From contig NZ_LN623541.1 of assembly GCF_000826065.2 (NCBI RefSeq), forward strand, positions 462,505 through 526,504: a stretch of DNA of 64,000 nt. The letters run 5' to 3'. The notes under the pieces were generated by a model that searched no databases, was not told where the DNA came from, and saw only the letters and a list, made by a program, of their open reading frames with translations. The stretch is from Tessaracoccus massiliensis (GTDB lineage Bacteria; Actinomycetota; Actinomycetes; Propionibacteriales; Propionibacteriaceae). Of this stretch, positions 6,806-16,984 are shown one piece after another; within the stretch, counting starts at the first letter, position 1, and each line of letters begins with the position of its first letter. Both the position numbers and the translations under genes were made by a program.

Positions 6806-9268
6806 TCAGAGGCCGAGCTTGTTGCGACGCGCGAGTTCGCCGTCGGTCTGGTTCGACTCGGGCTTGTGGTCCGTGAGCGGCAGCATCCGCTCGTGGATCG
6901 CGTCGATCATCCACTCGGGCTGCGGGAAGAACAGCTTCTCGAGCTCCGCCGCGGGGGTGATGATGTTGCGCGAACCGACCACGGTGACGGGGGCGTCGAG
7001 GTGGTCGAAGGCCAGCGTCTGCACGCGGGAGGCGATGTCGTGGAGGAAGTTGCCGCGGTCCACCGCGTCCGAGGTGAGCAGCAGGCGGCCGGTCTTCTTG
7101 ACCGACTCGATGACCAGTTCCAGATCCAGCGGGGCGATGAAGCGCAGGTCGATGACCTCGGCGGAGACGCCGTACTTCTCCTCCAGGATCTCGGCCGCCT
7201 CGATCGCGCGGTACAGCGTGGGGCCGTAGGTGGCGATCGTGACGTCGGAGCCCTCGCGGCGGATGACCGGCTGGCCCTCCTCCACCTCGTAGTACTCGGT
7301 GGGCACGCCGTCGGTCTCGAACTGCTCAGCCACGTCGTAGAGCAGCTGGGACTCGAAGAACACCACCGGATCCGTGCCGCGCAGCGCCAGGTTCATCATG
7401 CCCTTGGCGTCGTACGGGGTGGCCGGGTAGTAGACCTTCAGGCCGGGCATGTGCGCCACGAGCGCGGACCAGTCCTGCGAGTGCTGGGCGCCGTACTTGG
7501 AGCCCACGGACACGCGCATCACCAGCGGCATCTTCAGCAGGCCGCCGGACATCGACTGCCACTTCGGCGCCTGGTTGAAGATCTCGTCGCCTGCGCGGCC
7601 GAGGAAGTCGCAGTACATCAGTTCGACGATGGCGCGGCCGCCCGAGAGGGCGTAGCCGACGCCGGAGCCGATGATGGCGGCCTCGGAGATGGGCGAGTTG
7701 AACAGGCGGTGGTACGGCAGCAGCTCGGTGAGGCCACGGTAGACGGCGAAGGCGCCACCCCAGTCGCGGTTCTCCTCGCCCCAGGCGGCCAGCGTCGGGT
7801 CGGTCGCGAAGCCGTGCGCGACGGCCTCGAACAGGGCGTCGCGGTAGTTGTAGGCCTTGGCCTTGGAGACCACCTTGCCCTTGTCGTCCTTGTAGTAGCG
7901 GGCCTTGGCCAGCAGGGACTTGGCGCGGGCGTTCTCCTCGAGCGGCTGGGTGAGCTCGGGCTCACGCTCGGTGTCGAGCGAGGGCTCGTTGCCGTTGGAG
8001 TACATGACCGACTCGATGAACGAGGTGTCCACGCGCGGGCTGGAGCCGTCATCCTTCGTGGCGATCGCGATGATCTTGGTCAGGCGCTCGTCGAACGTCG
8101 CGGCGATGGCCTCCACGTCGTCCTGCGTGAGGACGTTGTTGTCGACGAGGTACTTGGAGTAGTTGGCCAGGCCGTCGTGGGCCTGCCACAGCTCGACCTC
8201 TTCGGGGGTGCGGTAGGACGAGGCGTCCGACGGCGAGTGTCCGGAGAAACGGTAGGTGATGGTGTCGGTGAGCACCGGGCCCTTGCCGGATTCGAGGATC
8301 TCGCGCTTGCGGGCGACAGCGTCGGCGACGGCGAGGGGGTTGAGGCCGTCGACGCGCTCGGCGTGCATGGCCTCAGGGTTAACGCCCATGCCCACGCGGG
8401 CGAGGATGTCGTAGCCCATGGTCTCGCCGGAGGTCTGGCCGCCCATGCCGTAGAAGTTGTTGAAGAAGTTGAACCAGATCGGCGGGTTGCCCTCCACGCC
8501 GTCCTTCCACAGGGTGCGGTACTGGTCCATGGCGGCCATCATCATGGCCTCCCAGACCGGGCCACAGCCCATCGACGCGTCGCCGATGTTGGCGATCACG
8601 ATGCCGTCCTGCTTGTTGATGCGCTTGAACAGCGCCGAGCCGGTGGCGATGTCTGCCGAGCCGCCCACGATGGCGTTGTTCGGCATGGAGCCGAACGGCG
8701 AGAAGAAGGCGTGCATGGAGCCGCCCAGGCCGCGGTTGAAGCCGGCGGAGCGGGCGAAGGTCTCAGCGACGGTGCCGTAGAGGATGAAGTTCTCGGCCAG
8801 TTCGGTGATGTTGTCGTAGCCGACCTTCTCCGCGAAACCCAGTGTCTCGCCGTCGAGGAACGTCTTCATGATGTTCTCGAGCTGGTCCTCGGGCAGCTTG
8901 CGCGAGGCCGAGTAGCACTTGGCGAGGATCTCACCGTGGCTGCGGTGCGAGCCGAAGACATAGTCGTCGGGGTTCAGCTGCGAGGCCTGGCCGACGACGG
9001 CCGACTCCTGGCCGATGGACAGGTGCGCGGGGCCGCGGTGGTTGTACTCGACACCGTTCCAGGAGCCGGTCTTCTTGATGGAGTCCAGCATGGTCTCGAA
9101 CTGCCGCACGGCGATCATGTCGTGCAGGATGTCGATGAGACCTTCCTTGCCGTACTTCTCCAGCTCGGCGTCGAAATCCGGCTTGTACTGGTTGACCGGT
9201 ACCTTCGGCGATTCGATGTAGGACGACTTGCGGACGTTGCCCGGGTCGACGATGAGTGACTTGGTCAT
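6806..9268 (-). CDS. 2-oxoacid (acetoin/pyruvate-type) dehydrogenase E1, fused alpha and beta subunits
   Basis: 820 residues. Residues about 40-430 are the E1-alpha half with the thiamine-diphosphate motif ([11 protein letters not shown]...NNFYGMGGQ) and the [12 protein letters not shown] phosphorylation-loop-like segment. Residues about 465-800 are the E1-beta half ([41 protein letters not shown]). It decarboxylates a 2-oxoacid or acetoin with ThDP and passes the acyl group to lipoyl-E2. Separate subunits are usual; fused E1 occurs in some anaerobic and actinobacterial operons. The start at 9268 follows CAGGAG. E3 and E2 lie directly upstream in the same operon. The true substrate cannot be read from sequence. 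Confidence 0.88.
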   Translation of the reverse strand: MTKSLIVDPGNVRKSSYIESPKVPVNQYKPDFDAELEKYGKEGLIDILHDMIAVRQFETMLDSIKKTGSWNGVEYNHRGPAHLSIGQESAVVGQASQLNPDDYVFGSHRSHGEILAKCYSASRKLPEDQLENIMKTFLDGETLGFAEKVGYDNITELAENFILYGTVAETFARSAGFNRGLGGSMHAFFSPFGSMPNNAIVGGSADIATGSALFKRINKQDGIVIANIGDASMGCGPVWEAMMMAAMDQYRTLWKDGVEGNPPIWFNFFNNFYGMGGQTSGETMGYDILARVGMGVNPEAMHAERVDGLNPLAVADAVARKREILESGKGPVLTDTITYRFSGHSPSDASSYRTPEEVELWQAHDGLANYSKYLVDNNVLTQDDVEAIAATFDERLTKIIAIATKDDGSSPRVDTSFIESVMYSNGNEPSLDTEREPELTQPLEENARAKSLLAKARYYKDDKGKVVSKAKAYNYRDALFEAVAHGFATDPTLAAWGEENRDWGGAFAVYRGLTELLPYHRLFNSPISEAAIIGSGVGYALSGGRAIVELMYCDFLGRAGDEIFNQAPKWQSMSGGLLKMPLVMRVSVGSKYGAQHSQDWSALVAHMPGLKVYYPATPYDAKGMMNLALRGTDPVVFFESQLLYDVAEQFETDGVPTEYYEVEEGQPVIRREGSDVTIATYGPTLYRAIEAAEILEEKYGVSAEVIDLRFIAPLDLELVIESVKKTGRLLLTSDAVDRGNFLHDIASRVQTLAFDHLDAPVTVVGSRNIITPAAELEKLFFPQPEWMIDAIHERMLPLTDHKPESNQTDGELARRNKLGL

Positions 9269-9290
9269 TGCTTCTGTGTCTCCTGGTAGG

Positions 9291-10664
9291 TCAGATCTTC
9301 GCGGCCCAGGCCGCTTCTCGGATCAGTTCGCTGACGGTGGGGTGGGGGAAGACGACCTGGCGCAGGTCGGTGATGTTGAGTTCGGTCTCGAGCACGACGG
9401 AGGCGCCCCAGATCATCTCGGAGGCGTACACGCCCAGGACGTGGATGCCGAGCACCTGAGTGGTGTCGGCGTCGTAGACGAGCTTGCACGCGCCGGGGGC
9501 CTTGACGCCCTCCTCCGCGATGAAACGACCCGACATGTAGGCGGGGACGACCACCTTGGCCACATTGTGGCCCGCGGCCGCCGCCTGCTTCTCGGTGAGC
9601 CCGATGCCGGCGGCCTCCGGGGACGAGTACACGGCCCACGGGATGGTGTGCCAGCGCATGATCTCGCCCTTGCGGTGCGCCTCGGGATCGAGGATGTTGG
9701 CGACGGCGATCTCGCCCATGCGGTAGGCCGCGTGGGCCAGCAGGGAGCGGCCGGTGACGTCGCCGACGGCCCAGACGTTGGGCAGGTTGGTGCGCATCCG
9801 GTCATCGACCACGACACCCTTGCCGGAGAACTCCAGCCCGGTGTTCTCCGCGCCCCAGCCCTGGACGGCGGGGCGCCGGCCGACGGCCATCAGCACGACG
9901 TCGGCCTCGAGGGACTCCTGCGCGCCGTCCTTGGCCTCATACTTGACGGTGCTGCCGTCGATGGCCGTGACCTTGCACTCCAGCTTCACGTCAACGCCGT
10001 GCAGGCCCTTGCGCAACTGCGCGGCCAGTTCGTCGTCCATGAACGGCACGATCTCCGGCAGCATCTCGATGACGGTGACCTCGGAGCCGAGCATGGCGAA
10101 CAGGCTGGCGAACTCCAGGCCGATGACGCCGCCGCCGATGACGGCCAGGCGCTGCGGGATCTCCTCGACGGCGAGCATGCCCGTCGAATCGATGACCTTG
10201 GGGTTGTCCTGCGCGCCCGGGATGGGTGGCATGACCGGCACGGAGCCGGTGGCCAGGATCACGTGCTCGGCGGTGTACTGCGTGCCGTCGACGGTGACCT
10301 TGCCTGGCCCGTCGAACGTGCCGTAGCCGTTGATGACGGTGACGCCGGCCTTCTTCTCGGCCTGCCCCACTCCGCCGACGAGGGTGTCGACCGTCTTCTT
10401 CTTCCAGGCCTGCATGGCGGACCAGTCGACGGTGATGTCGCCGGTGTTGACGCCCAGGTGGGCGCCGTTCTTGGCGTGGGAGTAGGTCTTGGCCGCGTTC
10501 AGCAGCGCCTTGGTGGGGATGCACCCCACGTTGAGGCAGGTGCCGCCCAGGGCCTCCGCCTCGATCAGGAGGACCTTCTTCTTGGCGTGGCCGAGGCGCT
10601 CGGCGGCGATGTAGCCGCCGGGGCCGCCACCCAGCACGATGGCGTCGTAATTCGTCTCACTCAT
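9291..10664 (-). CDS. lpdA: Dihydrolipoyl dehydrogenase (E3)
   Basis: 457 residues, normal length for the family. FAD-binding [10 protein letters not shown] is at residues 12-21. The redox disulfide GGTCLNVGC has Cys43 and Cys48. An NAD-binding [10 protein letters not shown] lies near 180, and the C-terminal active-site HPTVSEL near 445 contains the base His. It re-oxidises dihydrolipoyl-E2 with NAD+ in the cytoplasmic complex. It lies between E2 (12-bp gap) and E1 (22-bp gap) with a GAGAGGA site before the ATG at 10664, so it is a dedicated E3 of this complex. The enzyme may also serve other lipoyl proteins. Confidence 0.93.
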   Translation of the reverse strand: MSETNYDAIVLGGGPGGYIAAERLGHAKKKVLLIEAEALGGTCLNVGCIPTKALLNAAKTYSHAKNGAHLGVNTGDITVDWSAMQAWKKKTVDTLVGGVGQAEKKAGVTVINGYGTFDGPGKVTVDGTQYTAEHVILATGSVPVMPPIPGAQDNPKVIDSTGMLAVEEIPQRLAVIGGGVIGLEFASLFAMLGSEVTVIEMLPEIVPFMDDELAAQLRKGLHGVDVKLECKVTAIDGSTVKYEAKDGAQESLEADVVLMAVGRRPAVQGWGAENTGLEFSGKGVVVDDRMRTNLPNVWAVGDVTGRSLLAHAAYRMGEIAVANILDPEAHRKGEIMRWHTIPWAVYSSPEAAGIGLTEKQAAAAGHNVAKVVVPAYMSGRFIAEEGVKAPGACKLVYDADTTQVLGIHVLGVYASEMIWGASVVLETELNITDLRQVVFPHPTVSELIREAAWAAKI

Positions 10665-10675
10665 GCGGAGTCCTC

Positions 10676-12097
10676 TCAGCCCAGTGCCGTGATGTCGATG
10701 TTCTCGATGTATTTGACGAGGTCCTGCAGGAAGCGGGCCGCGTCGGCGCCGTCGATCACGCGGTGATCGGCGGTCAGCGAGAAGCCGATGCGTTGCTCGA
10801 CGCCGACGTTGCCGTCCTCGTCGATGGTGGCGCGCGGGAAGATCGCGTCGACGCCGAGGATGGCCACCTGCGGGACGTTCAGCAGCGGCGTGAAGGACTC
10901 GATGCCGAAGCCGCCCAGGTTGGACACGGTGAACGTGGCACCGGCCAGGAGATCGGGGTTGATCTTGCCGTCGATGGCCTGGTACGCCAGGTCCTTGCTG
11001 GTGGCGGAGAACTCGCGCAGGCTCATCTGCGACGCGTTACGCACCGTCGGCACGAGGAGGCCGCGCGGGGTGTCGACGGCCATGCCGAGGTGCACGTTCT
11101 CGAACGTGGTGAACGTGCCGTCCTCGAGGTGGCCGTTGTGGTTGGTGTGCTTGGCGGCCGCCTTGACGGCGGCGAAACCCACCAGGTCGCCGATGGTGAC
11201 CTTGTTGAGGCCCAGCTCCTCGGGCGAGTTCTTCAGCTTCTTGCGCATCGCCAGCAGGCCTGCGGCCTTCGCCGTCGACGTGTAGGTGAGCTGGGCGGAG
11301 CTGGCGAGGGAGTGCATCATGCGCTCGGAGATCACCTTGCGGATGCCCTTGAGCGGGGTGGCCGCGGTGGGGCCGGGGTACTCGCGGTTGCCGGAGGTGA
11401 CGAACGTGGCCTGCTTCGGGGCCTCGGCCGCTGCGTCCTTGCCGAGGTCCGCGGTGGAGACGCGGCCGCCGAGGCCGGTGCCCTCACCGGGCTGGGCGCC
11501 GGCGCGCGCGGCCGCCAGGGTGGCGCCGCCGCCGTCGAGGACGGCCTGCACGTCGCGCTCGATGACGCGGCCGCCGGGGCCGGAGCCCTGCTGCACGGCG
11601 TCGATGTCGATGTTCTTGGACTGGGCCAGGTTGCGGGCCCGCGGGCTCGAGGCGCCGTTGGAGGCCTGCCCCGACGCCGCCTCGGCAGCGCCCTGCGAGG
11701 GCTGCGACGCGTCGCCGGTCATGTCGGGGGACTCAGATTCGGGCGCGGCCTCGCGCTCCTGCTGGGCGTGAGGCCCCTCATCGGAGGTGGGGACGTCCTC
11801 CTCCTCAGCGTCCTTGCCCTTCCAGCCGGCGGCGTCGAGGGCGGGCTGCGGGTCTTCACCGGCGTCGCCGACCACCACGATGGGATCCTTGACCGGAACG
11901 TCGTCGCCCTCCTCCCAGAGGATGGCGAGCACGGTGCCCGCGGCGGTGGAGGGGACCTCCATGGAGGCCTTGTCGGTCTCGACCTCACACAGCACGCCGT
12001 CGACAGCGACTTCGTCGCCGACCTTGACCTGCCAGGAAATGATCAAGCACGACTCGACGCTGTTACCCAACTGGGGCATGACTACAACGGTTGCCAT
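10676..12097 (-). CDS. 2-oxoacid dehydrogenase E2, dihydrolipoyl acyltransferase
   Basis: 473 residues. One lipoyl domain spans residues 1-80 with the lipoylated Lys43 in ETDKASMEVP. A long acidic linker (about 90-150, EEEDVPTSDE) follows. The E3/E1-binding domain is near 150-190 (ARNLAQSKNIDI...GPGGRVIERDV). The catalytic acyltransferase domain covers about 240-473, ending with the HRVIDGADAARF active-site motif. It transfers the acyl group from E1 to CoA. It is the first enzyme gene after the DeoR regulator (19-bp gap) with AGGAAA before the ATG. A lipoate ligase gene at 29646 could modify it. Confidence 0.9.
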   Translation of the reverse strand: MATVVVMPQLGNSVESCLIISWQVKVGDEVAVDGVLCEVETDKASMEVPSTAAGTVLAILWEEGDDVPVKDPIVVVGDAGEDPQPALDAAGWKGKDAEEEDVPTSDEGPHAQQEREAAPESESPDMTGDASQPSQGAAEAASGQASNGASSPRARNLAQSKNIDIDAVQQGSGPGGRVIERDVQAVLDGGGATLAAARAGAQPGEGTGLGGRVSTADLGKDAAAEAPKQATFVTSGNREYPGPTAATPLKGIRKVISERMMHSLASSAQLTYTSTAKAAGLLAMRKKLKNSPEELGLNKVTIGDLVGFAAVKAAAKHTNHNGHLEDGTFTTFENVHLGMAVDTPRGLLVPTVRNASQMSLREFSATSKDLAYQAIDGKINPDLLAGATFTVSNLGGFGIESFTPLLNVPQVAILGVDAIFPRATIDEDGNVGVEQRIGFSLTADHRVIDGADAARFLQDLVKYIENIDITALG

Positions 12098-12116
12098 TGC
12101 TGTTTTCCTTACCTAC

Positions 12117-12869
12117 TTAGACGACGCACAACTGTGTGTGCTCTTGCAATGCTTCTGCTGCACCTGCGGGCAGGCCGGAATCCGTGATGATCCCGGTGAT
12201 CTGATCGAGGGGCAGAAAACTGACGAACCCGGCCTGCCCGAACTTCGAGGAGTCCGCGACGAGCCAGGTTTCTTCTGCGCGGTTGCGCATGGTGGAGGCC
12301 ACCTGGGCCCCTTCGACGAAGCGGGTGGTGAGCCCGCGTTCGGGCGAGAAGCCATCCGTGCCGAGGAACGCGACGCGGGCGTTGAAGTCGCCGATCGCGC
12401 GCTCAGCGAGCGGGCCGACGAACGACTCGGACTCCCGGCGGAACACTCCGCCGGTGAGGATGACGCTCAGGTTGGGGTTGATGCGGGCGTTGTTGAACGC
12501 GAGGGCCGAGTTGGTGACGAGCTGGATGCCCCGACGCGCGGTGAGCGCCCTGGCGACCATCGCGCAGGTGGTGCCCGCCTCGAGCATGACGGCAGCCTCG
12601 TCGCGCACCTTGGCGGCCGCGGCGGCGGCGATTCGGGTCTTGACCTCGACGTTCAGTTGTTCGCGCTGGAGGATCGATTTGAGCGTGGTGGGCCTGGCCC
12701 CGCCGCGGGTGCGCACGAGCATGCCCTGCTGCTCCAGCGCCCGGAGGTCGCCTCGGATGGTGACCTCTGACACCCCCAGATCCGCCGCGAGGGAAGACAC
12801 CGTGAGGGCGCCGTCATCGCTGAGGCGCGACATGATCTCACTCTCGCGGCCTGCGCGTTCGACGGTCAC
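12117..12869 (-). CDS. DeoR/GlpR-family transcriptional regulator
   Basis: 250 residues, usual DeoR length. An N-terminal helix-turn-helix spans about 8-58 (LTVSSLAADLGVSEVTIRGDLRALE..G). The effector-binding SugR-like domain follows, with the phosphosugar-site patterns MLEAGTTCAMVA, TNSALAF and GTDGFSPERGLTT. DeoR proteins usually bind a phosphorylated sugar and repress their own operon. The GTG start at 12869 is the only in-frame start that keeps the helix-turn-helix complete. It leads the E2-E3-E1-PHP-SDR operon. Two identical TCGCTTTCG motifs lie 12-42 bp upstream. A phosphosugar effector is expected from the family; its identity is unknown. Confidence 0.85.
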   Translation of the reverse strand: MTVERAGRESEIMSRLSDDGALTVSSLAADLGVSEVTIRGDLRALEQQGMLVRTRGGARPTTLKSILQREQLNVEVKTRIAAAAAAKVRDEAAVMLEAGTTCAMVARALTARRGIQLVTNSALAFNNARINPNLSVILTGGVFRRESESFVGPLAERAIGDFNARVAFLGTDGFSPERGLTTRFVEGAQVASTMRNRAEETWLVADSSKFGQAGFVSFLPLDQITGIITDSGLPAGAAEALQEHTQLCVV

Positions 12870-12880
12870 TGTCGATCACT

Positions 12881-12911
12881 TCGCTTTCGTTGGGGTTACG
12901 AATCGCTTTCG
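12881..12911 (-). promoter_or_regulatory. Candidate DeoR operator: two TCGCTTTCG motifs 22 bp apart
   Basis: TCGCTTTCG occurs at 12881-12889 and 12903-12911 (CGAAAGCGA on the coding strand), spaced by two helical turns just upstream of the regulator's start. Several DeoR-family operators are repeats of a TTTCG-type motif, so autoregulation is likely but inferred. The sialidase gene, 160 bp away and divergent, could share the control. Confidence 0.45.
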
Positions 12912-13071
12912 ATACCGCCACTATACGCTTCCTTTGGAGCCTTCGGACCGGGGGGTCACCGATGCTTCAGAACGCCTTTTCGCTCATTGCGCCTGCTCAC
13001 CTCCCCAGGGGTGGGTCAGACGTCCGACGTCTCAACATAAAATGCTGGGACCCACTCAAAGAGGAGAAACC

Positions 13072-16000
13072 ATGCACATAACGCGCACCGCGAGGCTCTG
13101 GCTCACCGCCGCCCTCGCCCTCTGCCTGGCCCTGTCGGGCCTCGTCGCGTCGCCGCAGGCGAGCGCGCAGACCATCACCCCCGTCGGCCAGCAGGTCGAC
13201 AAGACCTGGGGCTGGGTGAAGATCAACTCAGTCTCGCCCGTCAAGGATGCCTATGAGGTCGGTGACGTGGTCACCATCACCTTCCGCACAGAGGCGACCG
13301 ACAGCAGCTCACCCGAGCGCATGATCGTCGCCACCTCGGACACGCTGGCCAACGCCGACAGCTGCAGCTTCCCGACGGCCCTCACCGGCACAGCCGCGAA
13401 GTACAACTGCGCGCGCAACGGGACCGCTGCCGTGACCTACACGGTCACCGAGGCCGATGCCGGCGCCGGCCGGGCCGTCTACGACCTCACGTGGACAGAG
13501 ACGCCGACGGACACGTCGATCGCTCCTGTCGTCACCACCCTCTACGGCTCGCTCCCGGTCACCCAGGCGCCCGCTGAGCCCACCGATTACCTCGCGTTGA
13601 CGCTCACCCGCACCGACAACCTCGGCGACGAGGTCCGCGTGGGCGACACCGTCACGTACACCATGAACGTCAGCAACGTCGGCGACCAGGGCGTGGCGAT
13701 CAAGCCCACCGAGTCGAACCTGTCCGGCATCGTCGCCGAGGGCGCGACCGGCGGCTGCCAGTGGCGCAACCTCGCGGCCGGCGCCGACTTCGACTGCACC
13801 TTCGGCTCCCACACGATCACCGAGTCAGACCTCGCGGCGGGCTCCTTCCAGCCCTCCGTCACCGTGCAGGCCCTGACCGGCGGCTACAACGGCACCGTCG
13901 TCGACACCGCCACCGTCACCGCCCCCGCCGTGCCGGTCACCGACACCCCGGCAGCCCCGCGCGAGGAGGGTGAATACATCACGCTCGCCTCCGCCAACGC
14001 CGCCGGCTTCACCTGCCATCGCATCCCGGCGCTGACGCAGGCCAACAACGGTTGGATCCTCGCCGCGTGGGACGGCCGCCCGGGTGGCTGTGGCGACGCG
14101 CCGCAGGCCAACTCCATCGTGCAGCGCATCTCGAAGGACGGCGGCCAGACCTGGGAGCCGATCGAGGTCATCGCCCAGGGCCAGACCGCTGCACCGAAGT
14201 ACGGCTACTCCGATCCCTCCTACATCGTCGACCGCGAGACCGGCACGGTGTTCGCATTCTTCCTGAAGTCCTACGACCAGGGCTGGTGGGGTTCGCAGGC
14301 GGGCACCAATCCCGATGACCGCAACGTCCTGCACGCCGTGTACATCAAGTCTGATGATCACGGCGAAACCTGGGGCGATCCGGTCCACATCACGGCAGAC
14401 ATCACCAACGAGCCGGATTGGACCAGCCGCTTCGCCACCTCCGGTGAAGGCATCCAGCTACGCTACGGCGAGTATGCGGGTCGCCTGATCCAGCAGTACA
14501 GCGTCTACAACGGTGGTGTGGCGCAGGCCGTAAGCGTCTACTCCGACGACCACGGCGCCACCTGGCAGGCGGGCACCCCCGTCGGCACCGTCATGGACGA
14601 GAACAAGACCGTGGAACTCTCCGACGGCCGCGTCATGCTGAACTCCCGCGCTCCCGGCACCGGCGCGCGTAAGATCGCCATCTCAGAAGACGGCGGCGAG
14701 ACCTACGGCGAGGTTTACATCGACCGCGCCCTGATCGACCCCACCAACAACGCGTCGATCACCCGCGCCTACCCCAACGCGCCGGAGGGCTCCGCCCAGG
14801 CGAAGATGCTGCTGTTCTCCAACGCCGCAGCCACCTCGCGCTCCAACGGCACCATCAAGCTCAGCTACGACGACGGCCAGACCTGGTCCACGTCCAAGGT
14901 CTTCGAGCCCGGCGCCATGTCGTACTCGACCCTGACCCCGCTGGCGTACGGCCCCACGCCGCAGCCCGGCACCTACGGCCTGCTGTTCGAGGGCACCAGC
15001 TCCACCATCCGCTACATGCAGGTGTCGCTCGACTGGCTGGGCGGCCTGCCCGTGTCCGTCACCGCGGCCGCGCAGACGGTCAACCGTGGCGCCAACACCG
15101 TCGAGTTCGAGGTGACCAACGTGGGCACCGCAGACCTCACCGGCCTGGTCCTCACCCCCACCGCCGCGGCGGGGTGGACGGTCGCCCCGTCTGCCGAGTT
15201 CACCCTGGCCGCCGGCGCCTCCACCACCGTCTCGGTGGACGTCACCGTGCCGGACTGGGCTGACGCCGGGTCCACCACCCTCCCGGTGACCGTCGGCAAC
15301 GCCGACGGCCAGAGCAACGGCGCCGCTCGTCTCACCGTCGAACTGCTCGAGGGCCAGAACCCCGCCCAAGCTGTGGATGTCACGCTCGTCAACGAGCTGC
15401 CCGCTCAGGCTGGCGAAGGCGCGGAGATGATGTTCGATGGCGATCTAGAGACCATGTGGCACACGCCCTGGTACGAGACCGTCGACCTCCCGCTCGACAT
15501 CGACCTCAGCGTCGGTGACAAGCCGCTGGACCTCGCCTACCTCGAGGTGACGCCTCGCCAGACAGGTGGCAGCAACGGCCGCATCACGCAGTACGAGCTG
15601 TACGCCGGCAACTCGCTGGATGACCTCACGCTGATCGGTGAAGGCACCCTTCCGGACTCGACCGATGTGCAGCGGCTCCCGCTCGACGTGACGGCTCAGT
15701 ACGTGCGCCTGCGCGTGATCGATGCGGTGACCAACCAGAAGTTGAACTTCGTCTCGATCGCGGAGCTCGCCGTCAAGGTGGCCGTCCCCGATGACGAGGC
15801 GCCGGCCGACACCGAGGGCCCCGGGATCAACGAGATCCCGCCGCTGACGCTCACCGTGGGCGACGAGATCAGCATCCAGGTGGCCGCGACGGACGACTCC
15901 CTGCCGTTGACCTACTCGATCTCCGGGGCCGATGGTCTCACGATCGACGCAGGCGGCCTCATCACCGGCACCCTCCCCGAGGGCGGCTACAACGTGGTGG

Positions 16001-16653
16001 TGACGGTGACAGACGCTGTGGGCAACTCGTCCGAGATCACGTTCGCGCTGACCGTGGCCCCCGAGTCGACCACCGAACCCGAGCCCACCGAGGAACCAAC
16101 GGTTGAGCCCACGGACGATCCCACCGTGGTACCGACGACCGATCCCACCGTGGATCCGACGGACGAGCCGACCACCCCGGCGGTGGACAAGTTCGTGCGG
16201 GAGGCGCCGTACACGCTGGCGGGTCTGCACCGGCATCTGAATGGTCGCGATTGGAACACGGTGTGCGAGCCGTATTCGCAGACGGAGCGGTGCCGCACCG
16301 ACATCTGGGCCACCGTGGTGGTGATCGAGAACGGTAAGTTCGAGGTAAAGCAGGGTTGGGCGTTCAACAACCTCACCTACCTGCCGTACATGAGCGAGGC
16401 TGCGTGGAAGGGCAACCCCCTGGGTGACCTGGCCACTACCGACGACGTCTCGACGGGTGTGTTCACCTCGGCCGGCCGCCAGTGGCGCACGGAGTGCAAG
16501 ACCGCTGCCACTGGTGGGGATGCGTGCCGTTCGTACACGATGACCACCGTCTACGCTGCGACGCCGAAGGCGGAGGGTGGCTACACCTTCTCGCAGCGCA
16601 ACCAGTGGGTGTTCAACAACATCGTGATGTTCGGAGGCCCCGAGAAGAGGTAG
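13072..16653 (+). CDS. Secreted multidomain sialidase (GH33) with shared C-terminal domain
   Basis: 1193 residues from the ATG at 13072, behind AAAGAGGAGAAACC. Signal peptide 1-33 (cut after ASA). Residues about 35-290 are beta-sandwich/CARDB-like. The GH33 propeller covers about 300-650: HRIPALT (the RIP motif) and five Asp boxes (SKDGGQTW, SDDHGETW, SDDHGATW, SEDGGETY, SYDDGQTW), with acidic KTVELSDGRVMLNSR. A NEW3-like domain (about 660-760), a discoidin/F5-8C-type carbohydrate-binding domain (about 770-900), an Ig-like He_PIG domain (about 920-995) and a Pro/Thr/Glu linker follow. The final 150 residues (about 1043-1193) are the shared four-Cys domain. It releases sialic acid from host glycans. 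No LPXTG signal and no sialate catabolic genes are nearby. Confidence 0.92.
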   Translation: MHITRTARLWLTAALALCLALSGLVASPQASAQTITPVGQQVDKTWGWVKINSVSPVKDAYEVGDVVTITFRTEATDSSSPERMIVATSDTLANADSCSFPTALTGTAAKYNCARNGTAAVTYTVTEADAGAGRAVYDLTWTETPTDTSIAPVVTTLYGSLPVTQAPAEPTDYLALTLTRTDNLGDEVRVGDTVTYTMNVSNVGDQGVAIKPTESNLSGIVAEGATGGCQWRNLAAGADFDCTFGSHTITESDLAAGSFQPSVTVQALTGGYNGTVVDTATVTAPAVPVTDTPAAPREEGEYITLASANAAGFTCHRIPALTQANNGWILAAWDGRPGGCGDAPQANSIVQRISKDGGQTWEPIEVIAQGQTAAPKYGYSDPSYIVDRETGTVFAFFLKSYDQGWWGSQAGTNPDDRNVLHAVYIKSDDHGETWGDPVHITADITNEPDWTSRFATSGEGIQLRYGEYAGRLIQQYSVYNGGVAQAVSVYSDDHGATWQAGTPVGTVMDENKTVELSDGRVMLNSRAPGTGARKIAISEDGGETYGEVYIDRALIDPTNNASITRAYPNAPEGSAQAKMLLFSNAAATSRSNGTIKLSYDDGQTWSTSKVFEPGAMSYSTLTPLAYGPTPQPGTYGLLFEGTSSTIRYMQVSLDWLGGLPVSVTAAAQTVNRGANTVEFEVTNVGTADLTGLVLTPTAAAGWTVAPSAEFTLAAGASTTVSVDVTVPDWADAGSTTLPVTVGNADGQSNGAARLTVELLEGQNPAQAVDVTLVNELPAQAGEGAEMMFDGDLETMWHTPWYETVDLPLDIDLSVGDKPLDLAYLEVTPRQTGGSNGRITQYELYAGNSLDDLTLIGEGTLPDSTDVQRLPLDVTAQYVRLRVIDAVTNQKLNFVSIAELAVKVAVPDDEAPADTEGPGINEIPPLTLTVGDEISIQVAATDDSLPLTYSISGADGLTIDAGGLITGTLPEGGYNVVVTVTDAVGNSSEITFALTVAPESTTEPEPTEEPTVEPTDDPTVVPTTDPTVDPTDEPTTPAVDKFVREAPYTLAGLHRHLNGRDWNTVCEPYSQTERCRTDIWATVVVIENGKFEVKQGWAFNNLTYLPYMSEAAWKGNPLGDLATTDDVSTGVFTSAGRQWRTECKTAATGGDACRSYTMTTVYAATPKAEGGYTFSQRNQWVFNNIVMFGGPEKR

Positions 16654-16659
16654 TCGCTG

Positions 16660-16760
16660 GTTGAGCCTCGTCGGCGAGGAACGAGCCGCGTAGCGTGTCG
16701 CTTGTACTGAGCCGCGGTCTGCGACGCAGTCGCCAGCGCGTGACGAAGTGAAACCCCTGA
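16660..16760. repeat. Intergenic repeat after the sialidase gene
   Basis: The 16654-16984 gap holds a GGTTGAGCC-type repeat at about 16660-16750 (CTGGTTGAGCC, GCGAGGAACGAGCC, GTGAAACCCC), the terminator at 16763-16795, and a second repeat of the CCTTCGTCG...CTCAGGGACC family at about 16893-16940. Nothing else was seen before the ribosome site of the next gene. Confidence 0.6.
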
Positions 16761-16762
16761 AG

Positions 16763-16795
16763 CGTCCCCAGCACCTGGATAAGGTGCTGGGGACG
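16763..16795 (+). terminator. Rho-independent terminator of the sialidase gene
   Basis: CGTCCCCAGCACCT pairs perfectly with AGGTGCTGGGGACG (14-bp stem, loop GGATA), followed by TTTCGTCT. Confidence 0.85.
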
Positions 16796-16984
16796 TTTCG
16801 TCTGCTGGAGACGTTGGCAGGGTGACGTGTAACTCCTTCTACCCCCAGCCTCGGCGGAGCACCCCTGTGATCCAGGCGCCTGCCACGCTGCGGCGGTCCT
16901 TCGTCGCCGCGCGAGGCGCAACGCTCAGGGACCGGACGTGGCCGACGTGGTTGGATAGCAACCAGGCAAGGAAAGGGCACCGCC

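Noticed and set aside
6866-9259. Very long antisense frame over the E1 gene, and similar ones over E2, E3, PHP, fucI and the ABC ATPase
   Set aside because: These are shadows produced by GC-rich third positions; their translations are low complexity and match no domain, while the opposite strand encodes clear enzymes.
12283-13071. Upstream extension of the sialidase frame
   Set aside because: The frame is open far upstream, but it overlaps the DeoR gene antisense. The AAAGAGGAGAAACC site and signal peptide fix the start at 13072.
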